Origin: Hymenopus coronatus
Lineage: Eukaryota > Arthropoda > Insecta > Mantodea > Hymenopodidae
DNA: 64,000 nt
Reading direction: 5' to 3'
Assembly (NCBI GenBank): GCA_030762935.1
Contig: CM060893.1
Span: forward strand, 9,344,001 to 9,408,000
The first letter of the stretch is position 1, and every line of letters begins with the position of its first letter. The position numbers were made by a program, and so were the translations under genes. Below, in pieces: positions 35,950-49,039 of the stretch. A model generated the notes under the pieces. The model worked only from the letters and a program-made list of their open reading frames with translations. It searched no databases and had not been told where the DNA came from.

Positions 35950-38900
35950 CTCTACCATAGTTCCTTGTTTAACACATTTTTTAAATTGAGATTTCTAAAT
36001 ATCATTCTCCCAAGCCACCACCATGTGCTGCTTTCAGAGTCAAAGAAACAATTTTACGAAAGTTCTTATGGGTTTTATAGAAAACAATACAACAGATATT
36101 TTAGTGCATTTATGAACTAATTTGTTACTAAATATTTTTGCTTAGATGTTGCTCTCAGGATTTAGGATATTTTACATCTGCAAAGACATAAAGGGATTAC
36201 CACAACAAAAGTTATTTTTAATGGGTTCAGTTTACAAAAACATGCGACGACAATGAAATGTGAATTCAGTAGGTACTTCTAATCAATTATTGCTGATATT
36301 TTAATTTATATTTATAAAGTTTAATGCTTTATTTTTAGTCATCTAATGAAAAATATTCTTGAAATGAACATATTTTAGTAGTGTATATTTCGCTGTTTGT
36401 CTCGTTATAATAAACTGCCCTTTAGAATATTTTAGTAGGGGAAAATTCATGGTATAGAATCTCTGGTGGGGGGGGGGGGAGAATCCTACCCATTCCCCCT
36501 GAGATTTTGCACACTGACTACTAACCAGTAGAAATGTTCCCTGATCTATACCAGGAAAGTCTTGCACTGCTCTTATCTACTAGTAAACATGCCTGTAGCA
36601 GTCAACTTCACGGCAAACTGGCATGAAGTGCTGTCCCTATTCATAATTAATTTTTCTTTCACACAAAACATGCATGGGTTAAAGCTGGGAGGGTAGAATA
36701 AGACTGAAAAATGACATTGCTAGGATTTGAACCACAAAACTTTAGGTTACTGTGCTGCTGCTTTAACCATCTGAGCTGCCATTAACATCATCGTCTTCAG
36801 TATAACCATTTTCATTAGCATAATTACCTATAATTAATTAGATCTAACACAGAAATTACAATTAAACGAATCCCTGGTAGTGAAGCAAATCCTGATTCAT
36901 TTTTTTTTGTTTATTCAGACAGAAGAACTAGATGCAGAAGGAATTCATAAATAGTATATTCTTTTTTATTAGTGCCAGGAATTTTAAGCACTAATTAACT
37001 TTATGATATATATGCCTTTATGAAATGAAAACTTTCATAATATGCACAGATAAAAATATTAAGACATGATACTGATATAATATTAACATTTTAAGGCAAT
37101 TTTAAGTATTATCTTTGTGAATAAAACTATTGTGAAAACTATATAATTATTTAACTCATCTTTCAAATTGAAGAGTCAGGATATACCTGTAATCTCGCTT
37201 TGTTGCTCAGTTTTGCTTTTGGTACAATTACATTTATCCAAGGTCTTCACCATAAACAAGCACCACAAAGCTTAACTAAATAAGCTGAAGTTACAACTGG
37301 AGAAGATTGCAAACCTGAGCAATATTGTTACAATTGAATTTATAAAACTTAACCATTCAATTGAATATTTTGAAATACTTTCCTTTGTGTAAATTTGTAG
37401 TGTAAATGTTTATACCACACTGAACTCGATTCTGAGAACTGCTAAACAGCTACCTTCATAGCGAGACCAGATAAGACGGGAATTCACCAATGTGAGAAGA
37501 GCTATTGATTACATTGCATATCAGCTGCCATACATGTTATGAAGTTCTAAGTTTGACTCAATAACGCATACGAGAGATATTGTATTTGTAAATCAAATAG
37601 GAAAATAAATGAATACAATAATATATTTACAAAATATACATATGAAATAAGCAAATATGCAACATCATTTGCAAACTGTTGAAGTATAGGGTTGTTAAAT
37701 GATAAGGTAACTAATTCCACTGTGCAAGAAAATCAAGTGACGCTGGCGAAGTCACACTAAAATCCATACCTTACAGTAAATGTTGGTAATTTGACCACCT
37801 GCTCTTAAACAGATAAAAAATGTTCTCACTCACTCGCCTAAGCTCAGCAGCAGGAAACCAAAACTGGCACAGATTTCATCTCCTTGAATATGCATGTACT
37901 AAGGCTTTCATGTGATGTAACATTTCTTCCGAGCTTATAGGCTGTGTTGAGCAAAACGTCGGGAGTAAATCCTACTTGTGGACCACGGCCTACAAGCTCA
38001 AAAGAAAATTTACTTCAAATCTCCTTGAACGTTTCTTGCGTAACACTGAACCTGAAGCTTTGAACTTATGCATAATCGCATAAGATTTTTTCTTGCAGGT
38101 GGTATAAAGTTTTGAAACCTTTCAACAAACTCCCTGCGCACATGGAGAGAGATTCATGTTTAAAGTAAACATTGGTATAAACACACGTTCTTTCACAGAT
38201 AAATGACACCCATGTTGACTTTAATGGCAAAGGCACCTCACAGACTGGACCTGACACAGCAATACACCTTAGAGCAGAAATTGGTGTCTGAAGTCCCGGT
38301 CATATGCCATGAGAGGGGTTACCTTATGATTTAACGATCCTATATTATGGTTATTAATAAAACTGGTATAATATATATTATATGCAACACAAAATATTGT
38401 TTAAATTGTTTGAATTAAGTAATTAACTTGCATACCAAATGGCCTCCGAGAAAGAATACACATTCGTATTAAAATTTTATCCCTAATTATTATTTTGTTA
38501 TACAAATGCCAAGATTCCACTGTAGCTTCTTAGGTTTAATTATAATTTTACAGGTGTACATAATTTCATTCAAAATTAAATTTATTTATTAGATAAATCA
38601 GATCCCTGATATTGTTTCTTGCAAAAATGGAATGCACAAATAGAATCCTCAGTTTACAGATTTTCTCTAAACGCTTTATTTATTCAATAACAAACTAGTG
38701 CACCAAGGGAATTATTCAGCATTATTTGGAGCAAATCATTAATATAACATTGTTGTACATAATAGCTATAAGGGACCTTTTACATGGATCAATGCAAATA
38801 TTAAATTCAACTGCTGATAGATACACATGCAGTCAGAATTTCATCACATTTATTCAGAATTTTAGGAATATTTCAAACCCTGAGCCATATCTCTGAAGAT

Positions 38901-39580
38901 TTTTTTGATTGGACATGCATGGTTAAAAATAAAAAAAAACATTTTGGTTTTAGTGCATACAACTTAAAATCATTAACTGTTCATAAGTCTTAAAGCAGAC
39001 TATTACAACAATGACCCTATACTTTCCTTTGTTGATAGTATTTTTCTTCTTTACTATTAAATTTTCTCCAAATTAAAATTCATAGCTTCTGTAAAAATAA
39101 CAATTTTCAGTTCTATCTCATTAGCACCTATATTTAAAATAACCACAATGCTTCTCAATTATGTCCCAAAGTAGCCTTACTAGCTGTTCATTTTATCTCC
39201 AATTTCCCATAAAAGAAATATCATTGATGCCATCACTAATGAAGCAAGTTTATGTACTGTCCCTCTAGTGACAGGAGGTCCTACTTATGTGATATCCTAT
39301 TAAGGCAACTTGAATATTGTACCTCTAGTGGCAGATATACATACTTGATGGTTTGGAGTTGGTATCGCATCTATACAGTGATATAAATCATATTTATTTG
39401 TAGCTCCCATTCCTGACAACAGAATAATAGCAACACTGAAGCTCAGACACAAGGTGTAACGTGTTCATATTCCACTGTCATCAAAGATCAGAGCAAAATT
39501 TGTATGTTTTTCATTACTGTGATGGGAGGACGCTTGGGAAGGATGGTTATATTAGATAGCAATATTATCACATCCTCTTG
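35950..39580. other. AT-rich spacer, no gene seen
   Basis: No supported exon, RNA gene or clear repeat. A somewhat more GC-rich part at 37820-38320 has no recognisable coding frame. A G-run lies at 36467-36480. Confidence 0.5.
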
Positions 39581-39582
39581 CT

Positions 39583-39672
39583 TTCCTCTTCTGTAAACCA
39601 TAACCACTCTTTCTAGGTGGGGGCCCTGCTACTTTCTCTTCTGCAAACCATCACCACTCTTTCTAGGTAGGG
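39583..39672. repeat. two-unit tandem repeat, about 46 bp
   Basis: CTTCTGTAAACCATAACCAC and CTTCTGCAAACCATCACCAC each followed by TCTTTCTAGGT. The SINE-A target site lies at its right edge. Confidence 0.8.
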
Positions 39673-39673
39673 A

Positions 39674-39972
39674 AAATGGAAATGGCCTGTTATTTGTGGA
39701 CGCTCTTTAACTGCTTTGGTTCTCAACGTCCCATTCTATATTGGGCATGAAAGCTCGCTTAATTTTGCTCAGAGGCCTCTCTTATCAGGCTTGAGGTTCT
39801 TTTACATGCCGTAAATCTACGACACGGGACCCACAGCTTTACTTCCCTTCCGAAGGAAGCCATGCTAAGGATTTTTACGCCCGAAAAAATCCATCGTCCT
39901 CCGCCGGGTTTGAACCCGTGACCTTGGGTTTATGAAGTTAGCATGGTAACCATTACACCACAGAGGGCGACT
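39674..39972 (-). mobile_element. SINE-A, full-length antisense copy with TSD
   Basis: Flanked by TTTCTAGGTAGGGA (39660-39673) and TTTCTAGATAGGGA (39973-39986), a 14-bp duplication with one change. B box GGGTTTGAACCCGTGACC, full body; close to the 15819 copy. Confidence 0.92.
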
Positions 39973-41229
39973 TTTCTAGATAGGGAGTGCTATGGTTTCA
40001 ACATAGGCTCACCAGAGAACTATGACAACATTCTTATTCAATTGGCAGGCAGGAAATCATGAATAAAAATGAACACCCAGTATTTTAAATAACCATTATT
40101 CTCAGATTGGCTTGTAAAAAAAAGAAAAAAAAAAGTTTCCTTATTTGATATGTATTTGATTAATGTAATAAACAATACTTATATTTTAAATATGTTTTCA
40201 AGAATTCTACTGCATCTGCTATTTTACACTAAGAATTTTGCGCAACTCCTACACACTTTTGAGTAGAGAGGTAAACTTTTAGGGAAAGTTTTGCTCTGCA
40301 AATTGGTGTTACTGTTAAGCATGGTAATTTTATTTATCTTTGTAAAAACATATGAATTTTTCTTCATTTTTTGCTTTGAATGACATTTTCTAACATAAAT
40401 TACCCATTTTCTCAGAAATTATTAAGAATAACAAAATGAAAATAACCTACTAGTGCTGCTGTGGATCCAGTTTGGTATTAACATAGCCAGTTACTTTTTA
40501 AAAAAATAATTGCTGATAAATTGTATTAAAAATATGGTATAATTATGAAAATAACCATGTTTTCTTTAATAAACAAGCATATTGTATAAAAGTATATCAG
40601 TGCACCTAATTGACATGCATCCTGTAAAAATTTCAGTCTAATATTTTAGAATTAGACGTGAATTTGGTGGTATAAGTTTTGATCTGCCCTTAAGATATGA
40701 GCATATTTATTTATATAAAGATTTGTTACGTATTGTGCCAATGGATGCTTGAAATATTCCGAATAATTTACTTCTCTGTGATATGCACTCATACACAAGA
40801 ATGTGCAGTTTCTAAATCTGAAAAAAAGTTACCTTGTGTATGAAAAGCATTTCCTGGTCTTTGGTAGCTTGAAATTTATTATTATAATGATTGAATACAA
40901 AGAACACGTTTCGCAGAAAAGTATCAGTTATCTGCTTATTCTCAACAAATCTTTAGACCATCTGCATTTAGAGTATATAATATAAACGTGGCAGTTTCCT
41001 GCTGTCTCGTCAAATCTATAACATCTTTCCAACATCAATATTCTAAACTGTGCAACATCAAAGAAAAAAGAGGAATATTCACCAAAGGTTATTGTCCACA
41101 AATACTTTACAAACATTACTATATATCATTTATACATACTATATCAAGTAGAAGCAGAAAATGTGCACACTGGGTAGTCTGTGTAGCATGAACAGGCTAC
41201 AATATCAACACTAATTTGGAAATTTGAAC

Positions 41230-43040
41230 ATCCTTAAAGCATAATACATTTTGTGTAAGAGTACAGGAGGGATGGGCAAGGTTGTAAATTAAGTCCAGTG
41301 TATTTAATCTATTTATTGACAATATTCTAACTGAAATAAGAAAGAATAACTAATTTTTTGCCCACAATAAATAATGTGACAATTCCATGATTATTATTTG
41401 CAGATGATTTAGTAGTAGCATCCATTACAATCCTTGTAGCAAATGGATGAATACTGCAGTGAATGGAATTTGACGGTAAATCAGGATAAGACTCAAATAT
41501 TAGTATTTAACCCTTTATTGCATGTTAAAAATGTAAATGGCATGTTACTTATGGACGCTCTTTAACTGCTGGGGTTCTCAGCGTCCCATTCTAAATTGAG
41601 CATGAAAGACCGTTTAATTAATTTTGCTCAGAGGCCTCTATCAGGCTTGAGGTTCTTTTACGTGCCATAAATCTACGCCATGAGACCAACAGCTTTACTT
41701 CCCTTCTGAAGGAAGCCATGCTAAGGATTTTTGCACCTGAAAAAATCCATCGTCCTCCACAGAGTTTGAACCCGCGACCTTGGGTTGTTCACTTGTGTAA
41801 CAAAGATGATTAATTAAAACTTTTAGTATTGTTAATGGACTTTCTAATTTTGTATTACACTAACCTTGAACAAAAACTGTAGTGTTTTTTTTTAATAAAA
41901 AAAGAACAAAATCCATGCACACCAACTATTTTACTTGCGCCCTCCCCATCCTTTTCAACAGGCACATTAGACTGCAGTCACTGAGACTCGAACTTGAGGC
42001 GTTTGTCTTTGAATGGATGGCCAGTCCATATCGTATCATAGTAACATTCACAGCTATTTAAGTCACTTCAGTTGTGGTGCTGTTGAAGGGACATAAATAC
42101 CGGTTTGGGAATTAGAGGAAGAATGGCATATATAGAAAAATAATTCATGCAATAAAGGGTTAAGAAAGGGGCAAAAGTGAGCAAATTTGAAAAGTAGAAG
42201 AAAGGAAACCCAGAATATAAAGTGGTTAGGGATTGTATATATTTAGGAGTTAAAATGGGAGAAACAGAATTTGTTTTTTGCAAAAAGGAAAGGAGCACTG
42301 GCAGCAGTTAGAAGGTGTAAATATAGAATCCAGATATTAATATAAGGGGGTTAAAAAAAATATACAACATGGCAGTGGAAGCAAAAATGTTACATGGGAA
42401 CGAAGTTTAGGGGCTGGATGCGAAGTTGTGGATGCAGTACATAGGATGTTCTGTAGAGAGGTTTTAGGTCTACCAAGTGACACACCAAAGAAATTGCCCA
42501 ATTAGAAATGGGTAGAAAAGGAAGGAACAGTATGATCTTGGAGAGAGCACTTAAGTTTTGGTTTAGAATTTTAATTTTAGATGAAAAGAATCCGCAAACA
42601 CAATGCTTAGAATACAAAGAAAAGGGTTTAAAAGGCAATGGATGGTGCTATAGTATATAATATAACCTAGAAAGCAATGGTCTGAGTAAAATTTAGAGAA
42701 TGAGAGAGAATAGAAATACAAACACTGTTTGCTGATATAGTTGGAAAAAGATCATTAGAATTGTTTATTGCAATAAGTATATGGGAATGAGAGTATATAT
42801 TGACAAACTAAATAAAGAACAGAGATAGGCCCAATATGCGGGAGAAAAGAAGATATAGACCACATAATACTTGAGTGTGAAGGGATAGAGCTATGGAGAA
42901 AAGAGTGTATAAATGAGAATTGGCTTAAAATGGCTAGAAAGACTGCATTAATTAAAGATTTTAGCAAAGGCTATATGAAAGCTGGAGAGTTTTTATATAA
43001 AGTTAAAAAGAAATGGATTTGGTCATTGAAAAAGTGAAGT
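41230..43040 (+). pseudogene. LINE reverse-transcriptase pseudogene, split by a SINE
   Basis: Fragments in order: NLFIDNILTEI; LFADDLVVAS at about 41395, the RT catalytic FADD box; EWNLTVNQDKTQIL-like wording before a SINE-A; then YLGVKMGETEFV (42235), DAKLWMQYIGCSVERF, a GLPSDTP-like stretch, ERALKFWFRILILDEKNPQ and CLEYKEKGLKGNGW, finishing near VKKKWIWSLKK. This is the second half of a non-LTR RT domain with its C-terminal tail. Many stops and frameshifts. Confidence 0.75.
41531..41790 (-). mobile_element. SINE-A copy, antisense, inside the LINE pseudogene
   Basis: TTACTTATGGACGCTCTTTA to GTTTGAACCCGCGACCTTGG. The part of the head left of the B box is lost or replaced at about 41790. Confidence 0.88.
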
Positions 43041-43049
43041 GAACAAAGT

Positions 43050-45885
43050 ATAACTTTAAGGGAAATTAATATCTAGTTATTAGAAGTTGTATAATGAGTA
43101 TGGAAAGTTAACAACCTGGGCTGTACACGTAACCATATTCCTTGTATTTTTTATTTGCAAGAAGCTTAGTACAAATAAATATAAATTTTGAAATTAGTTC
43201 ATAAAATTCAAATTCATTGAAATAATAACTAAAACAGGATATTATTGCTGTATATTATTTACTGAAAGTAAAAAAAGTAATTTGATCAGCTTGTAGAAAT
43301 GTTTTTTTTCTTTCTTCCTTGTTTTCTTCACAAGGGGTGGAGGAGGATTTAGCCAGAGACCTGTTGTGTCTTATATAACTTTCAGGAGAAAGGAGGGGCA
43401 AGAGAAGAAAGATCTGAAGGGTTATTACCCAGCTAAGAAGCGGCAGGTGTGAATACTGCAAGGTGCCTAAAGTTTGCAGATGGAAACACTCCTGCAAGCA
43501 CCCCCCAGTGCTGCTCCTACAAACAAGTCCAAACTGCCTTGGTTCCAGACCAGAGTAGCAGTTGTATAGCACATATCCACTGCACACCATCAAATCCAAC
43601 TGAAGTCCCATACACCAAAAGATACAAAATGAAATGATAGAGAATGAGGGCCAGGAAAGACGCATTAGATTAGAAAAACCACCTCAGCATGTCTGGCTAG
43701 AGCATGCCTCAAGCAGTAAAAAGGATTGAACCTGTGACCACCTGAATATGAACCACAGACAATATTGTATCGAGGCGCTCAGTAGATGTGCTGTTAATAT
43801 AATTCTTCATTTGCTATTTACCCTCCACTTACGGAGCAGGATTTAAAAGCCAGTGTCTGAGGTCAGAAGCCCGTTGGAGAGCAGACAGACTGGATCAGAA
43901 AGAGTAACCAGGATGAGTGTTCAGCCCAATGCCTGGTATGAGAGCGAGGAAGAAGACATGAAATGATGGTGAAATGTGGAATGAATGACAGGAAGCTGGA
44001 AAACCTGACTAAAACCCACCCAAACCCCACATGAATCAGGCTGCATTGTTGAGCGGCAAGCAATGAAATATGGTTCAACAGTTTACACTAAACCAATGTG
44101 AGCACATTTTCTACCCCTATCTACTATGCACCTATTATATTCTAAGTTTCCATAGGTTTTGTTTTGGGGTTAATCCTAAAATACAACAATTTTATAACCC
44201 TCCAACAAAAACTTTGGATAATCTGAAACATCTTTTAGTTATGTCTTAGTGCATTTTAATTAAAAGCAACAACAAAGCAAACAACATCTGGCAAACGTTA
44301 TGGAATTATTTTTTGCAGCAAATTGAAACAATTTATTTATTCAACCTGCAGATACTGACATTTTTGTTATTACAAAATAAATAAGCATCAGTTAAACACA
44401 CTTTCTCTGGGAATAAATGAAGTCTGGTTCACAATAAGCTGAGAATGGGAAGCAGAAGCACATATAACACTTTGGTTCACAATATCCTGGGAAAAAGAAT
44501 GGGAATCATATCAATGCCAAAGTGGAAAGTCATTTTGCGCACTGGGACTTCATTTCTTTTTTTTTTTTTATAACTGACCAACTGATATTTTTTCATATGG
44601 TAAACATTTTCTAAATGCAGACAAATTACTGTTTCTGATTCCTCCAGTTACAAGCATCATTCCTTTATTAATGGTATTTATTTGTTGAGTTTTAATTTTC
44701 TTTGTGAATTTCTACCAGTTTTTACAGTTCTTTGTAGTTATTGTTTGAGACAATAGCTAGGTTTGTTACACATTGTTGGGGTGGGGGAAGTGCTCAATAA
44801 ATCTGTAGTAGTCAGGACGCACAATTGTGATTCATGTTTCATTTTCTCAGCTTGCAACTAGAGAGAACTCTGGTGGCTGTTTCATATAACAGCCACATCT
44901 TGAGTAAGTTCTATTAACCTTGGCAACACCCGCCGATGATAAAGATGAACATCTTTGAAATGCATCTGGGGAAAACCAAGTAACTGAAACTATAGTGTCC
45001 ACATTTGACTCAAATTAGTTACGTCATTAATTAAAAAGTTTCATTGTATAAACACTTCACATCATGCCTTGTTGACAATACTTATACTTGAAAGGAACAG
45101 AAATAGGAAAGCTCCAAGTTTTCTTTTCCACTTCTGGGACCCAAAAAGCTTCCCATTAATTGTGAACGCTTACTTTTATAATACAAGGTTTTAACTTTAT
45201 GTCCTCACTCTGGTTTCCATTCTCGCTTATCCTGAATCAGCCTTAATTCTGCATTTCACAAAAATAGCTTTATTGAGCTCTTTGCTACAAAGTGTCCTTG
45301 CTTCCAATCCCTTCATCGTGAAATAGCTCAAAGTTTTATTAACATCAATCACACGCAAGCTGTGACAATATATTATACTCTAAGTAAACAGAACATTGTC
45401 ATCAACTACCTTATATTCCGTCCTCAACAAGAGCAAGTATCAAAATCAGTAATATACAATCAATGTATATGTAGGTACAAAGTATTATTTTAAATGTATA
45501 TCTCAAAATTAATATCCAGCATTTTAGAATATTTAGTGCAGTAAACAAAGATATGAGATTATAATAGCTTTAGAGTGAACAAGTGATACCTCCCAAGTTT
45601 ACAAAGATGAAACTAGTGGCAGTATTATAAGAGCTGCAGCAGAATTAAAACAAAAGTTACATTCCTTGCTATACCATATCATAAATATTCTCCATTCAGC
45701 CTTGCTCCACAAAATAGTTCCTCTTAAATTACTGAGAGAGTTCAGAAATATGGTTTAATGAAAAAGTAAGGTACTTTTCATAAAACTTATTATACACACT
45801 CGGAGTAATTCTCTCCTTGCTTATGTTTCAGTACATTGGTATTACATGTTTCTGCTATTACTCTGACTAGGAAGTAGCCGTTGAA
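43050..45885. other. spacer, no gene seen
   Basis: A stretch at 43260-44080 is denser in GC and open on both strands in short frames, without family resemblance. The rest is AT-rich and anonymous. Confidence 0.45.
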
Positions 45886-45892
45886 CAGTACA

Positions 45893-46098
45893 ATTTTGTT
45901 TTGGTAGTGTTTAACGCCCGCTTTTGCTACTTGTGGCACAGCAGGCGATGACACTGATGATTCATGGAGTGAAGATGGAATGTGATGGCGGGGGAAACTG
46001 GAGAAAACCTGCCCCTGCACACATGCGGCCACTTGGGATCGAACCTGGGCCGTCTAGGTGAGAGGCAAGTGGTCTAACCACTTGACCATGGCATGCCC
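45893..46098 (-). mobile_element. SINE-B copy, antisense
   Basis: GTGTTTAACGCCCGCTTTTG, GGCGATGACACTGATGATTC, GGGATCGAACCTGGGCCGTC (B box) and GTGGTCTAACCACTTGACCA (A box). Confidence 0.9.
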
Positions 46099-46380
46099 TG
46101 AACTGTACAATGGATATGCATTGTTATATGTATATTGTACGTTATTACACTTCCTCCAAAAAATCAAAGTCAGTATGGTCTTATTTATTTACTTTAATAT
46201 TTGATTTTGACGTCTCAAATTAAAGTCATAAAAATTATTTATTTTTAAAGAGGCATGTAGTTACCTTAAATGGTTGTACTTCACTGTTTAATAGCCGCTA
46301 ACCTAAGAACTTGAGTAGTTTTAATAATCTCTAAAAGGTAAGCCAAATCATTCTAAAGTTGTAACAGTTTTCATTAATTT

Positions 46381-46443
46381 AATAAACCAGAATAACTACA
46401 TAAAATAAAAAGAAACCAGAATAACTACATAAAATAAAAAGAA
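46381..46443. repeat. two-unit tandem repeat, 31 bp
   Basis: AACCAGAATAACTACATAAA and the following AATAAAAAG occur twice back to back, just left of a MITE. Confidence 0.9.
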
Positions 46444-46467
46444 GTATTTTAGACAGTGGAGCGCCCT

Positions 46468-46734
46468 AATTAAATTGAAATGTAATGAGTCACCTTTTTG
46501 CACTTTTTGCTCCAACTTTAAGAAGAAGACTCTCTTATGAATTTTGAGGTCCCCGCCATTGATGACATCATTCTGTTGACAATAGAGGGCAACACAACAC
46601 AGCCACCTGTTGCATGTAGCGTCAGTCTTCCCCGGAACTGAAGATAGGGTTAAAGTACCCTGAAACCGGTCTTCCCAAACGAAGACAAAGTTGGAGCAAA
46701 AAGTGTAAGAAGGTGACTCACTACAATTAAATTT
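46468..46734. mobile_element. MITE with about 50-bp inverted ends
   Basis: Left arm 46468-46519 (AATTAAATTGAAATGTAATG, GAGTCACC, then GCACTTTTTGCTCCAACTTT) is answered by 46687-46734 in inverted order with a few changes. About 167 bases lie between and contain no frame. Confidence 0.75.
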
Positions 46735-46962
46735 AGAATAACTACGTTAATGTATAAATAGTTTTCTATTTATGATTGGCTCTGTTAGGTCCTGTGCTAT
46801 GTATCCTTCTAGATCAACAATTCTGAGGGGAAACATTTCACAAAGGTATGCAAGTAAGGAGACAGATGACGGCTGGTAACACTTCTAGCGCCGACATGTG
46901 ACTGTTACAACTAGTGCCTTCAACTGTGCTTAAGGACACTCAGAGTAGCAATTTCCATGTAC

Positions 46963-47593
46963 AATTTCAATGCAATATATGTTAGCGTTTCTTGAAAGCT
47001 ATGCATTCTATCATAATGAAACTTCTACCACTTATATATCAAGCTCTTCTGATTCAGAAAAAATAACCAAATCATAAATAAAGTTAATAATTTTTGCTCT
47101 ATTGATATTCCAATAAACACAAGATTTTCTTCTTTAGGTACACTTTTCTCCTAAGCAGTTAAAGCGACACATTTCAAACTTTGTAATCACAACATAGCTG
47201 GTGAACTACTAAGACATTTTAATCAATAATAGCAATTTAAAAAGTAAATATTAATGTATTATTTATTTTTTAAATATGAAAATATTTATTTGAGGAATTT
47301 CATGAGTGTAACATATAAAGCTTTTACTGACTGTTTAGAGCAGTATATTATGCACATACAATAAAATGTTCAAATCTATATCTATTATAGTTTTCTAGAA
47401 AAGTGTAGCTTTAGAAGAAAATGCGTAAACATTTTGTGTTTATTGGAATATCAATAGAGCAAAAATTATTGACTTTATTTATGATTTGATTATTGTTTCT
47501 GATTCAGCAGAGCTTGATATATAAGTGGCAAAATTTCATTACGATAGATTGCATAGCTTGCAAGAAACACTAACGCATATTGCATTGAAGTTC
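46963..47593. mobile_element. foldback element, arms about 190 bp
   Basis: Arms 46963-47150 and 47396-47593 are inverted copies: TGTTAGCGTTTCTTGAAAGC against GCAAGAAACACTAACGCATA, TTATTTATGATTTGATTATT, GAATATCAATAGAGCAAAAA. The loop of about 245 bases is AT-rich and non-coding. Long-arm foldback or MITE type; superfamily unknown. Confidence 0.82.
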
Positions 47594-48307
47594 TACTCTG
47601 ACACTACCAAGTGACACCACTGCCCTAAGCCACAAAGTGTTGCTAAGAGATATTTTACAGAAAGAGAGCAGTGGGGCACTCACAGCTGACTACAGCTGCA
47701 GAGCAACAACAGGGTATAGGTATCCATGTACAGCAAACTTCAATGCATAATGGTATAGCCAAGGAGTCTGTTGGAACATTGAATTTAGTAAGGTATTCAT
47801 ATATTAGGAGCGTTCATATACAAATATTTTTGGCAAAGGGAGGGTGAGCAACATCTTGTGCTTTATATATATCCCTTATTACTTCAAGGACATACCCTTT
47901 ACCATATTACACAAGTAATTACCAAATAAATCATTGGGAGTGAAATCTAATATTTTAATGCCAAGTGAAAAATTTAACAGCAGAGGCTTGTACAGCATGA
48001 TGATTTTCACAAAATGTTTAATATATTTTAATCTTTAATCTCATTTGGCATATAATATCTTATCTGCTACTAAAACATAAATTAGAGTAATTATTTTACT
48101 TAATGGACGTAATGGCCGATAGAATAAGTGTATAGAAAGGAGATTTTTTGTAATGGATTTTCAGAACAAAGTGAGTTCACTGATCCCTAAAAATTCTGAT
48201 TTTCTGTATGCCAGAGTAGGAGTAATTTCTTTTAAAAACCCATTTCATTTTATATTGCTTCAACTATGTGGTCATATTGTGATGGATTTGTTATGTGAAA
48301 TACCCTG

Positions 48308-48542
48308 ATCAATGTGTGACGGACAGTCTTCTTGGTCTCAACCCTGTACCATTCCACTTTGCTCACACCAAACAGATGGCATTAGGGTCATGCCTAGTCT
48401 AGCAGTGAGCAGTTTGCCTTCTTGATTTCAACCGCATACTGTAACACTTGCCTGGCACCAAGCACTGGCATTAGGGTCATGCCTAGTCCAGTGAGCAGTT
48501 TGCCTTCTTGGTTTCAACCACGTACCATGCCACTTTGCCTTA
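48308..48542. repeat. tandem repeat, about 90-bp period, 2.5 units
   Basis: GGCATTAGGGTCATGCCTAG at about 48379 and 48468; GAGCAGTTTGCCTTCTTG and CAACCxCGTACC-type phrases recur at the same spacing. Confidence 0.85.
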
Positions 48543-48767
48543 TGTAGTTGTTAGGAGTTTGTTTCTGTTAATTAGTATTATTTCATATTTTTAGAAATCA
48601 AATACAAACAATATAGGAAATGAATTAAAATGTTTTAATTTATTACTGTAATTAAAACTGTATTAGGCTACTAAAACTGAAAAACAAATGATAGTTTATA
48701 TAACATTAACACATAAAAGTATTTTATGCCAAACCACATCTTAAGCATAAAAAGTCATCCTTTGTTG

Positions 48768-49034
48768 TCTATAGGTAAAGTGCTAACTTCTAGTTCTTGA
48801 GGTTGAGGTTTTAAACCCAGCAAAGGGTAGTGGAGTTTTTCAGTAAAAATCCAATCATTGCTTCCTTTAGAAGTGAAGTAAAGCTTGTGGTCCATCTCAC
48901 AGATTTACGGCTCGTAAAAGCACATCAAGACTGATAACAGGTCTCAGCGCAAAATTAAGTGGTCTTTCACGTCCTATATAGAATGGGATGCTGAGAACTT
49001 CAGCAGCTAAAAAGTGTCCATAAATAAAACTCAA
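48768..49034 (+). mobile_element. SINE-A copy, diverged
   Basis: Head TGTCTATAGGTAAAGTGC to GAGGTTTTAAACCCAGCAAA (degraded B box), body CAGATTTACGGCTCGTAAAA, GCGCAAAATTAAGTGGTCTT, GGATGCTGAGAACTTCAGC. Confidence 0.82.
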
Positions 49035-49039
49035 TTTTT

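Noticed and set aside
41535..43040. Active LINE
   Set aside because: The RT wording is clear but broken by stops, frameshifts and a SINE.
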